64,000 bases of DNA from Isochrysis galbana (Eukaryota > Haptophyta > Isochrysidales > Isochrysidaceae), in contig CM030942.1 of NCBI GenBank assembly GCA_018136815.1, forward strand, positions 2,617,546 to 2,681,545, in the 5' to 3' direction. The position numbers were made by a program, and so were the translations under genes. Shown here one piece after another: positions 20,201 to 29,939 of the stretch; positions within the stretch are counted from its first letter, which is position 1; each line of letters starts with the position of its first letter. The notes under the pieces are model-generated. The model searched no databases and was not told the DNA's origin. It was given only the letters and a program-made list of their open reading frames with translations.

Positions 20201-20841
20201 CGAGCCTCCGCCTCTCTTGGTCCAGCGCTCTCGAGGCTACCCTAGCCGCTCAGGCTGAGTCAGTCCGTGACGCTACCATCAAGTCTCAAAGACCAGCTCG
20301 TTTCGAACCTGGGGATCGCGTCTGCATGCGATTACCAGGCCATGCCAACAAGTTGCAATTCATCTACTCGGGTCCCTACCGCGTCGTAGAGGCTCTGTCC
20401 GACACTAGGTACCGACTCCGTGATCTGGAGAACCGGTTAGTCAAGGAGGAGGTGCATATCTCGAACCTCCGGCCGTATCATACTTTCGTTGATGAAGAGC
20501 CGCTGGCTGACGACGAGTACATTGTTGAAAAGTTGCTCGATCGTCGTAGCCATGGCGATTCCACCGAGTACCTCGTGAAGTGGCGTGGCTATTCTCTTCG
20601 AGAAGCCACCTGGGAGCCTCGTTCCGAGTTGCTCTGTCGTTGTTCTGATTTGCTTGATGATTATGATCGCTCCGTCGAAGAGACTTGTCCAGAAGATGTT
20701 GAGTCCCCGGAAGCAACTTCTTCGTCGGCCAGGAATACTCCTCTTCCTCCCGTTCTCGATGCGCCGTCTTCGCGCACTCGATCCAGGCTCCATTCTCGTT
20801 CATCCCATGTCTTGGGTAAGGGACCCGTCCCTCTAGGCTAG
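14251..20841 (+). CDS. Ty3/gypsy chromovirus polyprotein with an added cytosine-methyltransferase-like domain
   Basis: One frame of ~2,197 codons. Positions below count from base 14317. Residues 93-290 resemble small phage/bacterial DNA cytosine methyltransferases: AHPPCTYLS (Cys153), VENP (195-197), QPWQHG, and a closing RSRTYVGIAGAMAAQW. An aspartic protease follows, ADTGAG at ~707 and LLLGNDFL. Reverse transcriptase has YLDD at 1236-1239; RNase H starts VKTDGAS (D1402). Integrase has an HHCC zinc finger (~1706) and D, D, E at ~1773, ~1839 and ~1875. A chromodomain (YIVEKLLDRR...YLVKWRGY, ~2065-2117) is at the C-terminus. The frame is also open upstream from 13912 to a single TAG (14248), so gag-pol readthrough is possible. 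The first ATG after the TAG is at 14383. No frameshift is seen, so the copy may be active. Its 5' LTR is not visible. Confidence 0.9.
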   Translation, partial: PPKLQGDDPSPEFYCEAIHRIAVVGCSPAAKSTEAARAPTRELQMLAASRARASGSSVILPRHLAEAALALRRPHASTHSSPSAVLPTHFDELCAELAAIHDAVTLDAAEGIPPPRVLVVGEASGVVSSMFLLAGAHVATCDLRPSEIDYIPHFCGDALHIQNLGWDLVVAHPPCTYLSAVSCQWLDREPGRRQALESAARVFLAMASADAPFVAVENPRMHAEASALVGGLRPRQFVQPWQHGTGHQKATGLYLTASLPSLQPSKIVEGRLSAMADLSPSPHRGALRSRTYVGIAGAMAAQWMPVLRRYAREAKASRSLDFTVDWAISQAAASLRERPSLCSTGFELAEPRTALARFMEGRGEAASSSHLTPPSGSPVSDSVVVIPDAGPVADASRLLHQEDSETNVSQDEAEAEGDRFLPWEWPIKDRSTTPGPPNTVKKRRSKWQVFDRDVISGVHRWQDVTPSIAQEIAEQAAAAEPSEPSILSRLGPQGINALSPSASFTAGDEGVAELTNSFVAERPLETWDVGPDSGEDDTPEMPEHRSMQTLETKPSDAAEGEDTPRALYCDGAAARGLSAAGFSELSKLPKTDLQKSLEKEWSRQVDQPRHPTDRRGLGYDGVPNPSSSAKASPRSSIPFVPQTVAAAIERVPHVDESSPSRLASNPTTLSPGAGTSLPVESIADTPPPLYPRHCLYVRDLVVCRADGDRAAQGFVLPDVALTVNSTLADTGAGPSVITTALLDRLPEDACVERVSDATVPNLHGPDGLPLITRGRASLVFSLSGRLFRHSFAVIEGNAMLLLGNDFLAAHSATISLDAASSEGSLRLRPASGDSEDSSRVLSECVVRVSTAPPPVADAGFVGAISMSPGQPLTVDFLERSTATREIPAGSEGEAAADARQPLYTPLFESADEFAAKAPASTSSEYLLYTEQAVTIPAFHRATIWVRVPLALRDHSDCAMLVDRLPNREALDSSPLVMPTVVTPTDDHRIAVTIVHTGVNALTLPSLHPIASLQVRFKLHRGWTPTGSEGDCDPVTALSEEQRALLDSATIDPDRLLSDDQREEVRQLLARRIKAFALHPGAPNHTHVLEVELPLNPGAVPHRHAPSRVGRAGELIIEEEVAKMEAAGIIRKSNSAWASRVVLVSKKDGSVRFCVDYRDTNAKLRVEDSPLPLIVEAIDRLASGQGPLSSLFLCTLDLASGFWGIPIKESHKHITAFTTHRGKYEFNFLPFGIQSGPSYMCRLMDIVLGALAWEICMPYLDDVGIWSTGVGPSEEARAQASFEQMLHRLDLVLERLEWAGLTCKMSKCVFFATSTEYLGHVVSREGLKMDPKKVAAVADIDPSSINSLEAVRSFLGLCSYYRRFIRQFAAKAAPLTALTRKGCDVAKESQSEECRRAIQELKTAITSEPVLTPPRDDRPFIVKTDGASKLGIAGILSQLGDDNRERVVGYCARSLTSAERHWTVTEIELLAALESIRNWRPYLWGRRFKLVVDHSTLRWLHTMKDQVAGGPASRLTRWALKLAEYRFDVEHKPGAVHQDADGLSRLASLEPEHEDEPLAGPASLAVREPGSESLAEHERSHPVAAITRSVATARGLQALDRSRRRASDSGPAIQSSYLAPGTPTSAEMKAALAEDPFVEPLLGSGETANHEPSGQGSPPPAAASGPVADDDSCSSPVAPAPVSAQQSKMFRRFVVHDGLVYYRTVPDSTDPDSLVLYVPPSLRSRYLFAYHDRSGHLGVSRMSGLLRTRVYWPGMSSDVASYVRECHECTLAKPLPRALASPSGLSVGTYPFDVVYCDVLSLAPTHNFVPGVSGYDKLVVFIDSLTRWIEAEPSNGDPSSEVALDMFIRLIVTRYGVPRQLRTDAGSNLCSVLVSRILELTGTDLSSTEPYRHEGVGFVERAQQTLIRLMRASNEGGGHWVDHLPFLLLSLRASSGRVTSRSPASLIFGRELRLPAQLSDPKTVSPTALEAASADVRSYASRLNASLRLSWSSALEATLAAQAESVRDATIKSQRPARFEPGDRVCMRLPGHANKLQFIYSGPYRVVEALSDTRYRLRDLENRLVKEEVHISNLRPYHTFVDEEPLADDEYIVEKLLDRRSHGDSTEYLVKWRGYSLREATWEPRSELLCRCSDLLDDYDRSVEETCPEDVESPEATSSSARNTPLPPVLDAPSSRTRSRLHSRSSHVLGKGPVPLG
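14593..15186 (+). other. Methyltransferase-like domain within the chromovirus polyprotein
   Basis: It contains a Rossmann-type start (VLVVGEASG, then ATCDLRPSE), WDLVVAHPPCTYLS as motif IV with the candidate nucleophile Cys, and FVAVENP as motif VI. A C-terminal part has KATGLYL, LPSLQP and the SRTYVGIAGAMA signature. Family knowledge: phage Dcm-like enzymes share this order. The motif I glycines are partly altered (VGEASG in place of FAGxG), so activity is not assured. Confidence 0.65.
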
Positions 20842-21180
20842 CCCCACGCCTCGGCTAGGGCTCCGAGTTCAAATTTCTGTCAGAGCGAATCATGGAGGTG
20901 CTGAACGCGTGCTGCCTGCGCTCTACACCCGGCGCAACACCCGAGCAAAGCTCCTGTAAAAGGGAGAAGTGGGTGGGGCAGTGCGTACGAAAGAGGCCGC
21001 CGCGTTAAGCCGCCGATTTCGTGCTCGCTTTGGATCCAAAGGGTGTTCTTGTCTCCACGTTTCGCTCGCTATGTTCCGTTGCTTCTTGTTCCGATTCTGA
21101 CCTCTGGTCAGCTCAGGTTCCAGTTTCCAGGTCTCTGTTTCCAGGTTCACCGCTCGACATCGGGAGACGTCTCGATCTTA

Positions 21181-21189
21181 GTCGGGGGG
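21181..21189 (+). promoter_or_regulatory. Polypurine tract of the chromovirus
   Basis: GTCGGGGGG immediately precedes the LTR start TGTCGCATTC. The same tract and LTR start are used by the mini element at 10536-12054. Confidence 0.75.
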
Positions 21190-22305
21190 TGTCGCATTCA
21201 TCCTAGATGATGCGATTTCCAGGCTCTTGTTTCCAGGTCCTTCGCCGTGCGGCCACACGGTGAAGCTCAGGTACATCTAGGTTGGTAGGGTTCGTCCCTA
21301 GCGATCTAGAATTCGAGTTCTCGTTTCGTTCCTTCTAGCCTGTCTGTCAGGTCTAGATTCCAGGTTTCCTCCTTTCGGGTAATCTTGACCCAAAGGAGCC
21401 AGGTCGCCTGTCACTCGCTGCGCGCTTGTCTCAGGCTCTCAGGTTACCTTGTGAAGGCTTGTTTAGCTTCTTGCAAGGCTTGTCGTTTCTTGTTGGGTTC
21501 CGGTTCTTTCTTGGGACCTGCTGACTTTCGTTGTTGTCCAGGCCTGTTCTTCGTAGGTTCTGCTTGGCCTGGTTAGGGTTTCGTTGAATCCCCGCGTTCG
21601 GCGTTTGGCGTTGGCGTTCGGAAACTTCCTCTCACATTCCCTAGGTCCGCTACCCTTGGCTTGTAGGTCCTTGCTTCTTTCTTCTCGGTCAAGGTTTTGG
21701 CGAGCAAGTCGGTTGCTCTATCCGCTCGAGATTTGAGGTTTAATTTGCTATCTCCCCTTGGAGACCGGTGTAGGTTCGCTTCCTAGGTGAGGGAATCTTT
21801 CCCCTTGATGCAAGTTACATGCAAGCCCTTGGCCCCTTTGGTGTTTCTTCCCCTTGGTTGCTACTCAGGGTTGTTCGTTAGAAGCGTCTAGAAGGTTCAC
21901 GCTCAACGGCAAGATTTATTCGGTCGTGAAGATATCTCGTCGCGATCTGTATCCAAAGTGATCGCCGTGGTCCCGCGACAGGACGCTCCCCTTCGGACTC
22001 TCCGCTACGTGGGAAGTTACAACGGAGACACGCTCCGGCCGTCGCTGCGGAGTCTCTCTCTCTCTCGCTCTCTCTCTCCGTCTCTCGCGACGTGTTTGAG
22101 TTATCGGTGATTTGGGGTCGCGGTTGCTTGATAATTTGCTTTGTTTGGGTGAATGATTCCGGTGTGTTCGTGAGTCGGTGTATCCTGTTGTTCTCAGCTT
22201 CGTTGTCCGTCGTTGTTCGCTGCGTCGCTGCACTCAAGCAGCTTAGGCTCCCTCCCTGAGGGAAGAGTTCTTTGTAGGTCTAACAATCTCTTACAACCCA
22301 TCACA
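21190..22305 (+). repeat. Candidate 3' LTR of the chromovirus
   Basis: Starts TGTCGCATTC right after the polypurine tract. The right border is a guess: ACCCATCACA ending at 22305 gives a TG...CA unit of ~1.1 kb. No 5' LTR is available to confirm it. Confidence 0.5.
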
Positions 22306-22558
22306 CTAGGGCCGCTAGGAGCGCCTCGCTGCCCCACAGTCCTTCGTTCGCCGTTCGTTCCCTGTCCATACACCCGAATGGGGTTGCCCGACCCAGTCCA
22401 GAATTTCATTCACCCGACTCCCGGTGGGGAGGAGGGACAAAGCGCCGCGCTAGCCGCCGGTGCCGCTCGCGACGGAGTGGCTCAGAGCCCTCCGGCTCCG
22501 CTCGACTCGACAGGGGGCCGGGTGTAGCGCTAAGGTATACAGATATCACACGATATTT

Positions 22559-23137
22559 TTATTTTATCTCGTCAATGTTTATTTCTATTGATACGCATCT
22601 ACCTTTGATTATGGTCTCTAGTGTGTCCGGTCTGACGGTTATCCTCCCGGCTGCGTATCTTATCGCCACAGCGACGCCGCTGGCAGGGTCCCTCAGCTCT
22701 CCTGGGGCGGCAAACCACGACCATCCTAATAGGGCGGCCGTTCTATGGGCCCGGAGGTGTGTCCCATCCTCGTATGCATGCAACTCTTGTAGCAGCAGTA
22801 TGTCTATCTTTGCCTTTCGCGCTTGTGACAGCACTGCGGCCAACTTGCCGCCTTTAGTGCCGTTCAGGTTATAGGTCGCGATTTTGATGGGTCCTTCACC
22901 TGGGTACCCGAGTGTGGAGTCAAAGGTGAGTCGGGGGCGCGGGGGAGTCCTCCCCTTGGACGTGTGTCGCGATCGTAGTCCCTTCTCGAGTGCAGAGGGG
23001 CGTGCGAGGGCGCGGGCGCACTCTGGGTGAAGGAAGAGGCAAGCCGGGCCGTTCAAGCAAACGCCCGGAATCTTCTTGTGTGGGTGGAGTCGACAACGGA
23101 TGGTGCACTTGTTGTCGATCCATGCGGGGGGGCTCAT
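22559..23137 (-). pseudogene. LINE (non-LTR retrotransposon) APE-type endonuclease, 5' part
   Basis: The frame begins MSPPAWIDNKC, with a Cys/His cluster (CTIRC...VCLNGPACLFLHPEC) and then IKIATYNLNGTKGGKL, DILLLQELH and SGVAVAIRYAAG. These are the N-terminal motifs of the endonuclease/exonuclease/phosphatase fold (N of TYNLNG, E of LQELH). It stops at 22559 with no GDFN motif or reverse transcriptase, so the 3' part is missing. This is odd for a LINE, whose copies usually lack the 5' end. The 5' flank (23230-23340) recurs at 38380-38480. Confidence 0.75.
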
Positions 23138-23187
23138 GGTAGGGTGAGAGTCCCCACGGGAGGGGATTTCTTTTATACCGGCGCATT

Positions 23188-23340
23188 GCGTATTTGGAAA
23201 CGAGGGGTACCAAATGAAGGCAAACGACCTCCATTATAACTCCCCACAAGTTACAATGGGGGAAAACCCAGTGAGGCGGACCGACCTACGTCGGGCGACT
23301 CACCGGGGAAAAACACCGGGGGGGGGGGGGGGGGAGGGTC
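23188..23340 (+). repeat. 43-base motif (copy 3) and adjoining repeat shared with 38380-38480
   Basis: 23188-23230 repeats the motif of 8172-8214. 23231-23340 (GGCGGACCGAC...GTCGGGCGACTCACC, then a G run) matches the minus strand of 38380-38480. It lies at the 5' side of the LINE endonuclease frame and may be its leader. Confidence 0.6.
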
Positions 23341-23569
23341 CTCTCGTCCATGAAGCGGAACGGCCCTTATAGCTCTCGCCACGAGCGGTCCTCGAGGAAT
23401 AAAAGACTGCGCCTCGAGATACCTGCCACAAGGGTTCTCGTAGGCGCCTTGAGCCTCTCCCTCCTCATCTCCCACCTGTCGCCAGCCGCCCCTCTCCGCC
23501 CGTTCACTTACGCAAACGGGTCCCATTACTTACCGCACTCCATCGGGGGGGGTGCAAAACCCCCCCTCT

Positions 23570-24013
23570 CCCTCTCTCCGTTCTCCTCCACCTGTGTCCC
23601 TGCGGCGCGTCGCCATGCGGCGCGCCACGGCCTGCTCTCAGAGGTCCTTTGGGGGCTCCCAGAGGGCCAGCCAGGGCAGCTCAGGGGGCAGTGGCGGCTG
23701 GGGCTCAGCCCCTGCCCCCCCCTGCCTCTCCCACGCTTGCCTCGCTGGCCATGGGAGCCGCCCAGAGGCATCTGTCTGCCTGGCGACCAGGGAAGGGGGG
23801 GGGGTCAGCTCGAGGGCAGGCCCACGCAGGGCGTGGGAGTGCGAATCACGGCCCGCGCCCACTAGGGGTCTGGGCCAGTGTGATGATTGCCCAGCCCCTG
23901 CCAAAGGGCAGGGGCTGTGGTTGATTGTACGGGCCCACCCCTGGGGGTGTCCGCGATGGAGAGGGGGGGGCGCGAGGCCCCCATTGACCCCTACTTATAA
24001 AAGTAGGTTGAGG
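23570..24013 (-). mobile_element. Diverged copy of the 750-bp retroposon
   Basis: The minus strand shares GGGAGAGGCAGG, CAGGCAGACAG and TGCCCCCTGAGCTG blocks in the same order as 9430-10188, with a 5' end near 24013. No clean target duplication was found. Confidence 0.6.
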
Positions 24014-24809
24014 GGAGCGTGCTAAATAAAGTGATATAATCCTTCTTTCTTCAAAATGTTATATGGACATAACAATCATGAACGGACTATGGACATTTGA
24101 TGGCTCAACGTGAGTCTGTCCCATATTCGACGGCAAGTGACCTTCCCCCGGGATTAGCGAGAAGGAAACTGGGGGAGGGGAAATGGGGTGTGGGTGTGGT
24201 AGGCTAGGGAGAGTAGTTAGGAGTAGCACAAGCACTCGCAGCGGCTAGTTTGTTGACATTATCTCATCTGCATCTGGGGCCCGTTATTCAGGAGATCCAG
24301 TCATTTGTGATTCTCTTTCCCTTGCTTTCCTTTTTGTTTTCATCGTCATCGGGGAGTTGGAGTTGAGGCGCCTCCCTATGGTGAACTAAGTTATTTAAAC
24401 TTAGTTGTGCGGTATTATAGCCTATACCTAATTGCAACACGGAGCATCAGGGAGACTATCGTCCTGCGCGGGAGAGTGAACAGCAGCAACTAAAAGTAAA
24501 AGACATCGGAGACATCATAGAAGTAATCCATTGATAACACTGCCTCAAACAAATCTCACTGCTGACTGATGATTGAGTCACAGACTAAGCGTTCCAAGTA
24601 ACAACATAACTTTTCCGTGCGCACCGATATGGACGTACAAAGTCAGAGCACTATGCCACTAAGACCCGCGATGCTAGTCGGTGCTAGGAGTTGCCAGATA
24701 TCCGTGGATGGTGGTTGCTTTGCGGATGTTTGCCACATGGCGCGTTGTCGCCCTTGTGTGGAGACTTTCGCCGCAACTAGGAGCTGTTCGTGACAACCAC
24801 CGGCTCAGT
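24014..24809. other. Intergenic, no gene recognised
   Basis: Holds a near-perfect palindrome AACTAAGT-TATTTAA-ACTTAGTT at 24386-24408, whose arm is the 5' end of the retroposon family. Nothing coding is apparent. Confidence 0.35.
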
Positions 24810-25523
24810 TCACGACGAGGGAACCGTCGGCTTTACCTGTGAACAAAAACGTCAAGAAAAGACGTGTAAACTAGACGCGCAAGTCAAACATTGCCGGGGA
24901 TTCAACGCGATTCTCGGGATTCTCCTTACCTGTCCCTTCTTCATGCAAGAAATGACCACGATCAACGCCGCGACGACAAGCGCGACGGCAACAATGCTAC
25001 CGATGACGACGGCGACGATCACACCAGTGCTCAAGGCCGCAGCGCTAGCGAGGAGCGAGGATGATGAAATCGTGCAGGCTGATGACACCGTGTTTGGGAT
25101 AGTTGCCTCTACAGTTGATCCCGCAAGAATGCAATCGGATCCAGCATCCATCGATAATGCTGCGCAGCCGCCCGCAGAATCAATGAAACCATCTATCTCT
25201 GATTGATTATGACAACGGTTCCATATGCCAATGCTAACGCAGCTGCAGCTGCATACACTTTGTTCGCAAGTCATTGAAGGTGGTGGAGACGATGGTGGCG
25301 GCGACAACGGTGGCGGCGACAACGGTGGCGATGATGGCGTGATACTGCAATCGCTGCAGTCGGTTCCAAGACTGCAAAGATTATATTCAGCACCAGGGCT
25401 TCCGTCATCACATTCTGTATCGAAAGCAGTGGCGCAGGAATTGTCGCACAGAGCATCAACATGGTCAACATAAACGGCGATGCTGAACACAAACAGTAGG
25501 TAGAAGGAGGGCTTGAAGACCAT
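24810..25523 (-). CDS. Cys-rich, Pro-rich type I membrane protein
   Basis: Two exons: 25523-24930 and 24836-24810, with intron 24929-24837 (CAG|GTAAGG...TTCACAG). The 206-residue product starts MVFKPSFYLLFVFSIAVYV, a signal peptide. A Cys-rich unit follows (CDNSCATAFDTECDDGSPG then YNLCSLGTDCSDC), then an SPPP-rich hinge, a second Cys-rich segment (CEQSVCSCSCV...) and one transmembrane helix (~160-190, GVIVAVVIGSIVAVALVVAA), ending in a short basic tail, CMKKGQVKPTVPSS. The CDDG..GAEY..C.LGTDC pattern is one I associate with many algal surface proteins. The ectodomain probably faces the cell surface or endomembrane lumen. The ligand or function is unknown. Confidence 0.75.
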
Positions 25524-27035
25524 GCTTTCGTCTGCAATGAGCCTGCACGAGAGCGAATGGGTTGCAATGTTATTCTGGAGGACAAAAGAGGCAGGCCAAC
25601 CCGGAGCAACTTGAGGTGCTGGCAGCTCTCGCTAGCGAGAAGGGATTGATGGATCACGAGAAGTGCGCGTGTGCAATGGAGGTGCCTGCCACAGTGGCAG
25701 AGCGCACCACTCGTGTCACCACCCTGTGGCCGAACTACGAGATCATAGTGTGTGAACCCGGCTGGCACAGGTGCTCCGCATCGTCCGCGAGCAATGAGGC
25801 CAGCCGAGGCTGGGCGGCATGGGCTTGAGGCTCAGCGTACGTACCTGGCGAGAAGCCGACCGAGGATCGGGGGGGGGGGGGGGGGGGGGAGGGGCGGGGG
25901 GGGAGAAGCGCGGGGGGGCGAGGGGGGGGCGGGGGGGGGGGCGGGGGGGGGGCTCCCGGCGTATCGTCCGGTAACGTTGGTCCCAAACGAGGGGCGAGAG
26001 CGTGCGAGATTGTATCTGGCTCGATCTCAACGGTGCTTCTGGACTCGAAGGGGGGCGGCGCACGCGGTGGGAGCTCGCGCGATCTCGACGGTTCTTCTGT
26101 TGCAGCCTCTGTGGAACTGACACAGGGGAGCGGCGGAGCTGTTTGGGGGGGAAGGGCGGGGAGGGGGAGGGGGAGGGCGAGTGCGGGGGTTAGAGAGGAG
26201 AGGGTTTAGGGGAATGAAAATGCTGTTGAACTGACACAGGGGCGGCGGAGCTGTGGGGGGAGGGAGCTGGGGGGCGAGGGGGGAGTGTTGGGGGGGGGGG
26301 GGGGGGGAGAAGGTTAGTTAGGTTAGGAGGAGGGGGGGAGTGTGTGTGTGTTGGGGGGGGGGGGAGGTTAGTTAGGGAGGGGAAGGGGGGGGGGGGATGA
26401 AAGGGTTGGGGTTGGTTGCGGGGTTTGTTTGCCCTCCTCGCCGGCGGTGGGGGCGTCGTGGTGGGGGCCGGAGGTCGGCAGCGCTGAGAGGCCGATGATG
26501 CTCTCTGCGTCGGTGCAACCCCCTCCCGCACCCACCCCCCTCGTGCCTCGTCTATCACAGGATCAGAAGGCCCCCCCTCTCCCCCATACCCACACCACAC
26601 ACATACAGTATAGGTGCACCATTCATTAAGAAACCCCAGCAGTAAGAAAGCTTCCCATGAATTTGGCCGCCGATCCGGTGAGAAGCTGGGACCCCCAGCT
26701 AAGAAACTCCGGCGGCCGCGCAGCGGCCGGCCGTCCATGACGCGTCGGGCCGTTAGCCGTTAGGCCTCGGGCGGCGCGGCGCGGCCGCCAAGCATGCGGG
26801 TCACGCCGAGCCGTGAGTAGACGTGACCCTACGTGGGTAATACGTATTCATGTATTCAAAAATGGGCCCGCCAGGGCCCTTGAATACCGTATTCAAGATG
26901 TCGCCGCCGGAGGCGGCGGGCGGGCGCCGCCGTAGGGCGCATGGTGCGCCGGACGGAACTCGGACGTTGTATAATTATTAATTGAAGCATTGTTTCCCAA
27001 GCATCTTAGCATCTTCAAGGTTTGATTAGGATAGG
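25524..27035. other. Intergenic with long G runs
   Basis: Near-pure G stretches at 25869-25955, 26289-26307, 26350-26365 and 26385-26397. Open frames here read poly-Gly or poly-Pro and are not credible. An imperfect hairpin, GTATTCAA..GGGCCC/GGGCCCTTGAATAC, lies at about 26849-26886. Confidence 0.4.
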
Positions 27036-27261
27036 CAGGGACTGTGATCTAATATTAGATCAGGATTTTGGATTTTGGGGGTCAAACACCACTTTGGGGG
27101 TGGTGTTTGACAAGGGGGCCAAATGGAGGTGTTTTCCTGTCTAACAGACAAGTGTTAGACAGCCATGTTTAAGTTTACTACTAGTAATACTACGTATCTA
27201 CAGCGCTTTTCCCGCACGCCTTAGCCGCACGCAAATAAAAAAGCTGAGGCCCAGGACGCAC

Positions 27262-27335
27262 ACAAGGTGCGCCCCGGATTCGAACCCCTCAACTTGCAGC
27301 CCACGACGGGGCTGCTGCGCACTAAGCTAGGCTTA
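27262..27335 (-). other. tRNA-like sequence inside the hAT element
   Basis: The minus strand has a box-A-like TAGCTTAGTGC and a perfect box B GGTTCGAATCC at tRNA spacing (~43 bases). Stems do not pair well, so it is probably a pseudo-tRNA or SINE piece carried by the transposon. Confidence 0.4.
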
Positions 27336-27638
27336 GTTCGCCGATGCTCACGAGGCCCAGAAGTTATATATAAATCCATGGGATTCCCAAGGATTTGAGC
27401 ATATGAGACCAAGCCCCTCAGAATTAAGCAGGAGGGCGGGGGGCGCGACAGCTGCTGTCGTCGTGGGTTGTCCCCCGCTTCGATTATATCTTTACTATTT
27501 CGTCTTTTTCGGTATTTTACAAGCCAAAAGGCTCTCTCTTTTTCTCTGTCTCCCGCTCCCGCCAGACTTTTTCCCGGGGCACCGTGCCTCCCGCTCCCCC
27601 CTCCCCCTCGCCCCCTTCCTCCTCCCCCCGCCTCCCAG

Positions 27639-28211
27639 CCTTTGGTATGCCGACGGGAGAATGGCGACGCCAATTGCCTCGGCACGTGCCAACTGTACGA
27701 CGTGGAGGAGGGGCGCAAAGCTTTGAAAGAGGACCGCGTGGCCATCATTGACGCCTTGACCGATGAGCTGACATCGCGCTTTGGCAAGGTGCTCGACAAC
27801 CCCCTCCTCAAGGCGATGAAAGCATTCGACCATCGCCATTGGCCACTCGACAGGCAAATGCTTGGTGAGTACGGCATCGTCGAGATCAAGGTGCTCTTCG
27901 ACGCCTACAAGAACTTCTTGCCCGGCATCTCGCAAGATGAAATCTTGACGGAGTGGAGCGAGTTGAAGGAGCACATCTGCGATAGCCCGGGCCTCAAGAC
28001 GGGTCACTTCCACGACCTTTGGGCGCACATGCTCACCCACTTCACGGAAGATTTCATCAACATCCTGCGCATCGTTGCCATCGTTCTCATGGTTCCGGTC
28101 GACACATCGGAGTGTGAGCGTGTGTTTTCGCTGATGAACGACACGAAAACCGCGGATCGCAGCAACCTAGGCCAAGCCAATCTGAGCAACCTGATGGTAT
28201 GTATGGCATAG
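27639..28211 (+). pseudogene. hAT transposase, C-terminal fragment
   Basis: The frame after a probable splice acceptor (CTCCCAG, 27638) encodes ~190 residues ending in the hAT dimerisation region: LRIVAIVLMVPVDTSECERV, then FSLMNDTK and NLSNLM, similar to the ZNF862-like branch. The N-terminal BED finger and catalytic DDE part are absent, so this copy cannot be autonomous. Confidence 0.75.
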
Positions 28212-28867
28212 CATTGGTAAGTCTCTGTCGTGTGCTCAAGTGCCAGTGATGCCCATCTTGCAAGAATTCCGGCAGCATTGTCGCCTGCGTGGCCCGCGAG
28301 GCGTGAATGCGCATAGGCCCACCGCTCCTCCGGTGTACAAGTAGTGAAGGGGGCTCTGGCGCACACGTGTTTGTTTGTACTCATATTCTTGTACATGCTA
28401 TAGCTTGCTCTTAGCCTTAGCTTAGTTAGCATGTTTTCTTATCTATACTATAGGCTACTAGCTCTTAGCTTAGCCGTCTTTACCACTAAACAGCGTTTTT
28501 GGCGGGGTGTTAGTCAATGTTAGGCAACTGTTAGACACTCGCTACGCCATCGGTGTCAAACACCATTTTTGCGAAGGTGTTTGACGGTGTCTAACACCTC
28601 CAGATTCAGGTGTTAGATCGTGCTTGTCAAACACCAGGTAACTATTAGATCACGGTCCCTGAGGTTAGGTAACAGGTAACTCATCGTCAGGTATAATTGA
28701 TTCCAAACTCCCCCCCCCCCACCTCCTTGCCCCTTGCCCCTACACACTGTCACTCATACCACTACACAAACATACATGACATCTCTCCGATCAATTACGA
28801 ACAGGAGCTAGCAGCGGCCGTCCGTGTAATTATAGTCAGCTGCGCTCTCAGACCGCCATCCGCGCGC

Positions 28868-29939
28868 TCAGACCATGAGATCATTGAGCTCCTCCTCACC
28901 ACCCGAGCAGTTCGAGTCTGAATCAGACTCCCACTTCAGAGTCTGCCTCTTGTAGCCCCCGTGCTCCCGCTCCAACTTGGTACGTAAAGACAACGCCTCG
29001 TGGCAGTACACCAAGCGGTCGGCGTTGTCGTGGCTCAAGCGGCTGCGCTTGTCAGACTTGATGGCGCCGTAGACCGACCAGTTTCTTTCGGCCGCTGATG
29101 CGCTCACGGGTTGGGCGAGAACGGAGCATGCCACACGCGACAGCAGCGGCACACCTTTGCCCCATTGAGACCACCAAACATTCGGGGGTAGCGCCTTAGC
29201 CAGCATCTGGACGATCGGCTTGTTGAACACACCGTTCATCTGCTGATACTCAGCCAGCTCCAACGACGTCGCGTGCGCGAGTGCTTGCACGGAGGGGCTC
29301 TCAATCGACAGCGCGTTGGCTTCTGCCAAATTGCCTTCAGAAGTCAGCCTCCTCATCTCGTCACGAAGCGACATGCGCTCGATCACCGAAATGAGCGCCA
29401 TCTGCTCTGTGGAGTCGGTGGCGACATACTGATGTTTTCTGGGTCAAGAGCATGGCCTGCAAGGTGCATGTCGGACTTCAGGTAAGACCACCGATAGTCG
29501 TGAATCGCGAGAGCCTCTGCCTTGTAGTCGACGGTTGAGTTCGCGATGGTGGTGCGCACGGCCCTCATGCGCGTGACGATCTTGCCCATGGCGGATGCGT
29601 TGCTGTCGGTGAGGCGCAACAACTTCACGACGGGAGTCATGATCGTGAGGGCATCCACGAGCGGCTTCCAGAACCCAGCCTCGTTGAGAATGATATGCTC
29701 AACCGGATCTTCATGCCCGCGAATGAGGGCGGCTGTGCTGGCGTTCGTGTCGCTGTCGCCGCTTTGGTAGTTGCGAAACACTTGTTGGCCGTACGCCGGC
29801 GACACCACGATCTGCTGTAGCTCGGCTTTCAGTCGATGGAGACGGCCCATCTCCCTGGCCTTGCCACAGAAACGAGTAGCCTTCGCGCGATAAAGACCAA
29901 TCTTGCGGTACCGGTACCGGTACCTGTGGAACAACTAAG
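28868..29939 (-). pseudogene. Second hAT transposase, truncated and frameshifted, with its own terminal repeat
   Basis: The minus strand begins CTTAGTTGTTCCAC (29939-29926), followed by three GGTACC units, then a frame (29934-29383) and, after a -1/+1 shift at about 29400, a second frame to 28868. The second frame has the hAT C-terminal signature: VWWSQWGKGVPLLSRVA, PVSASAAERNWSVYG and SRLSHDNADRLVY. The transposase N-terminus is missing because the frame starts within the terminal repeat. The other end of the element was not found. The terminal repeat matches that of the MITE at 57753-58205. Confidence 0.75.

Larger units (their letters stand above)
27036..28661 (+). mobile_element. hAT-type DNA transposon, internally deleted, with 8-bp target duplication
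   Basis: Left end CAGGGACTGTGATCTAATA (27036) is the inverse of the right end, which reads CAGGGACCGTGATCTAATA from 28661 on the minus strand. Flanks AGGATAGG (27028-27035) and AGGTTAGG (28662-28669) are an 8-bp duplication with one mismatch. Subterminal GTCAAACACC/GGTGTTTGAC repeats occur at both ends. The interior keeps only the C-terminal part of a transposase (27639-28211). CAGGG ends and 8-bp duplications are typical of hAT. Confidence 0.85.

Noticed and set aside
14677-20803. Antisense frames within the chromovirus polyprotein
   Set aside because: Shadow frames of a well-supported coding sequence, none with domain features.
25735-26193. Poly-Pro/poly-Gly frames around the G runs
   Set aside because: They arise only from G homopolymers and lack any conserved segment.
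27262-27335. Genuine tRNA gene in the hAT element
   Set aside because: T stem has three mismatches and the acceptor arms do not match.
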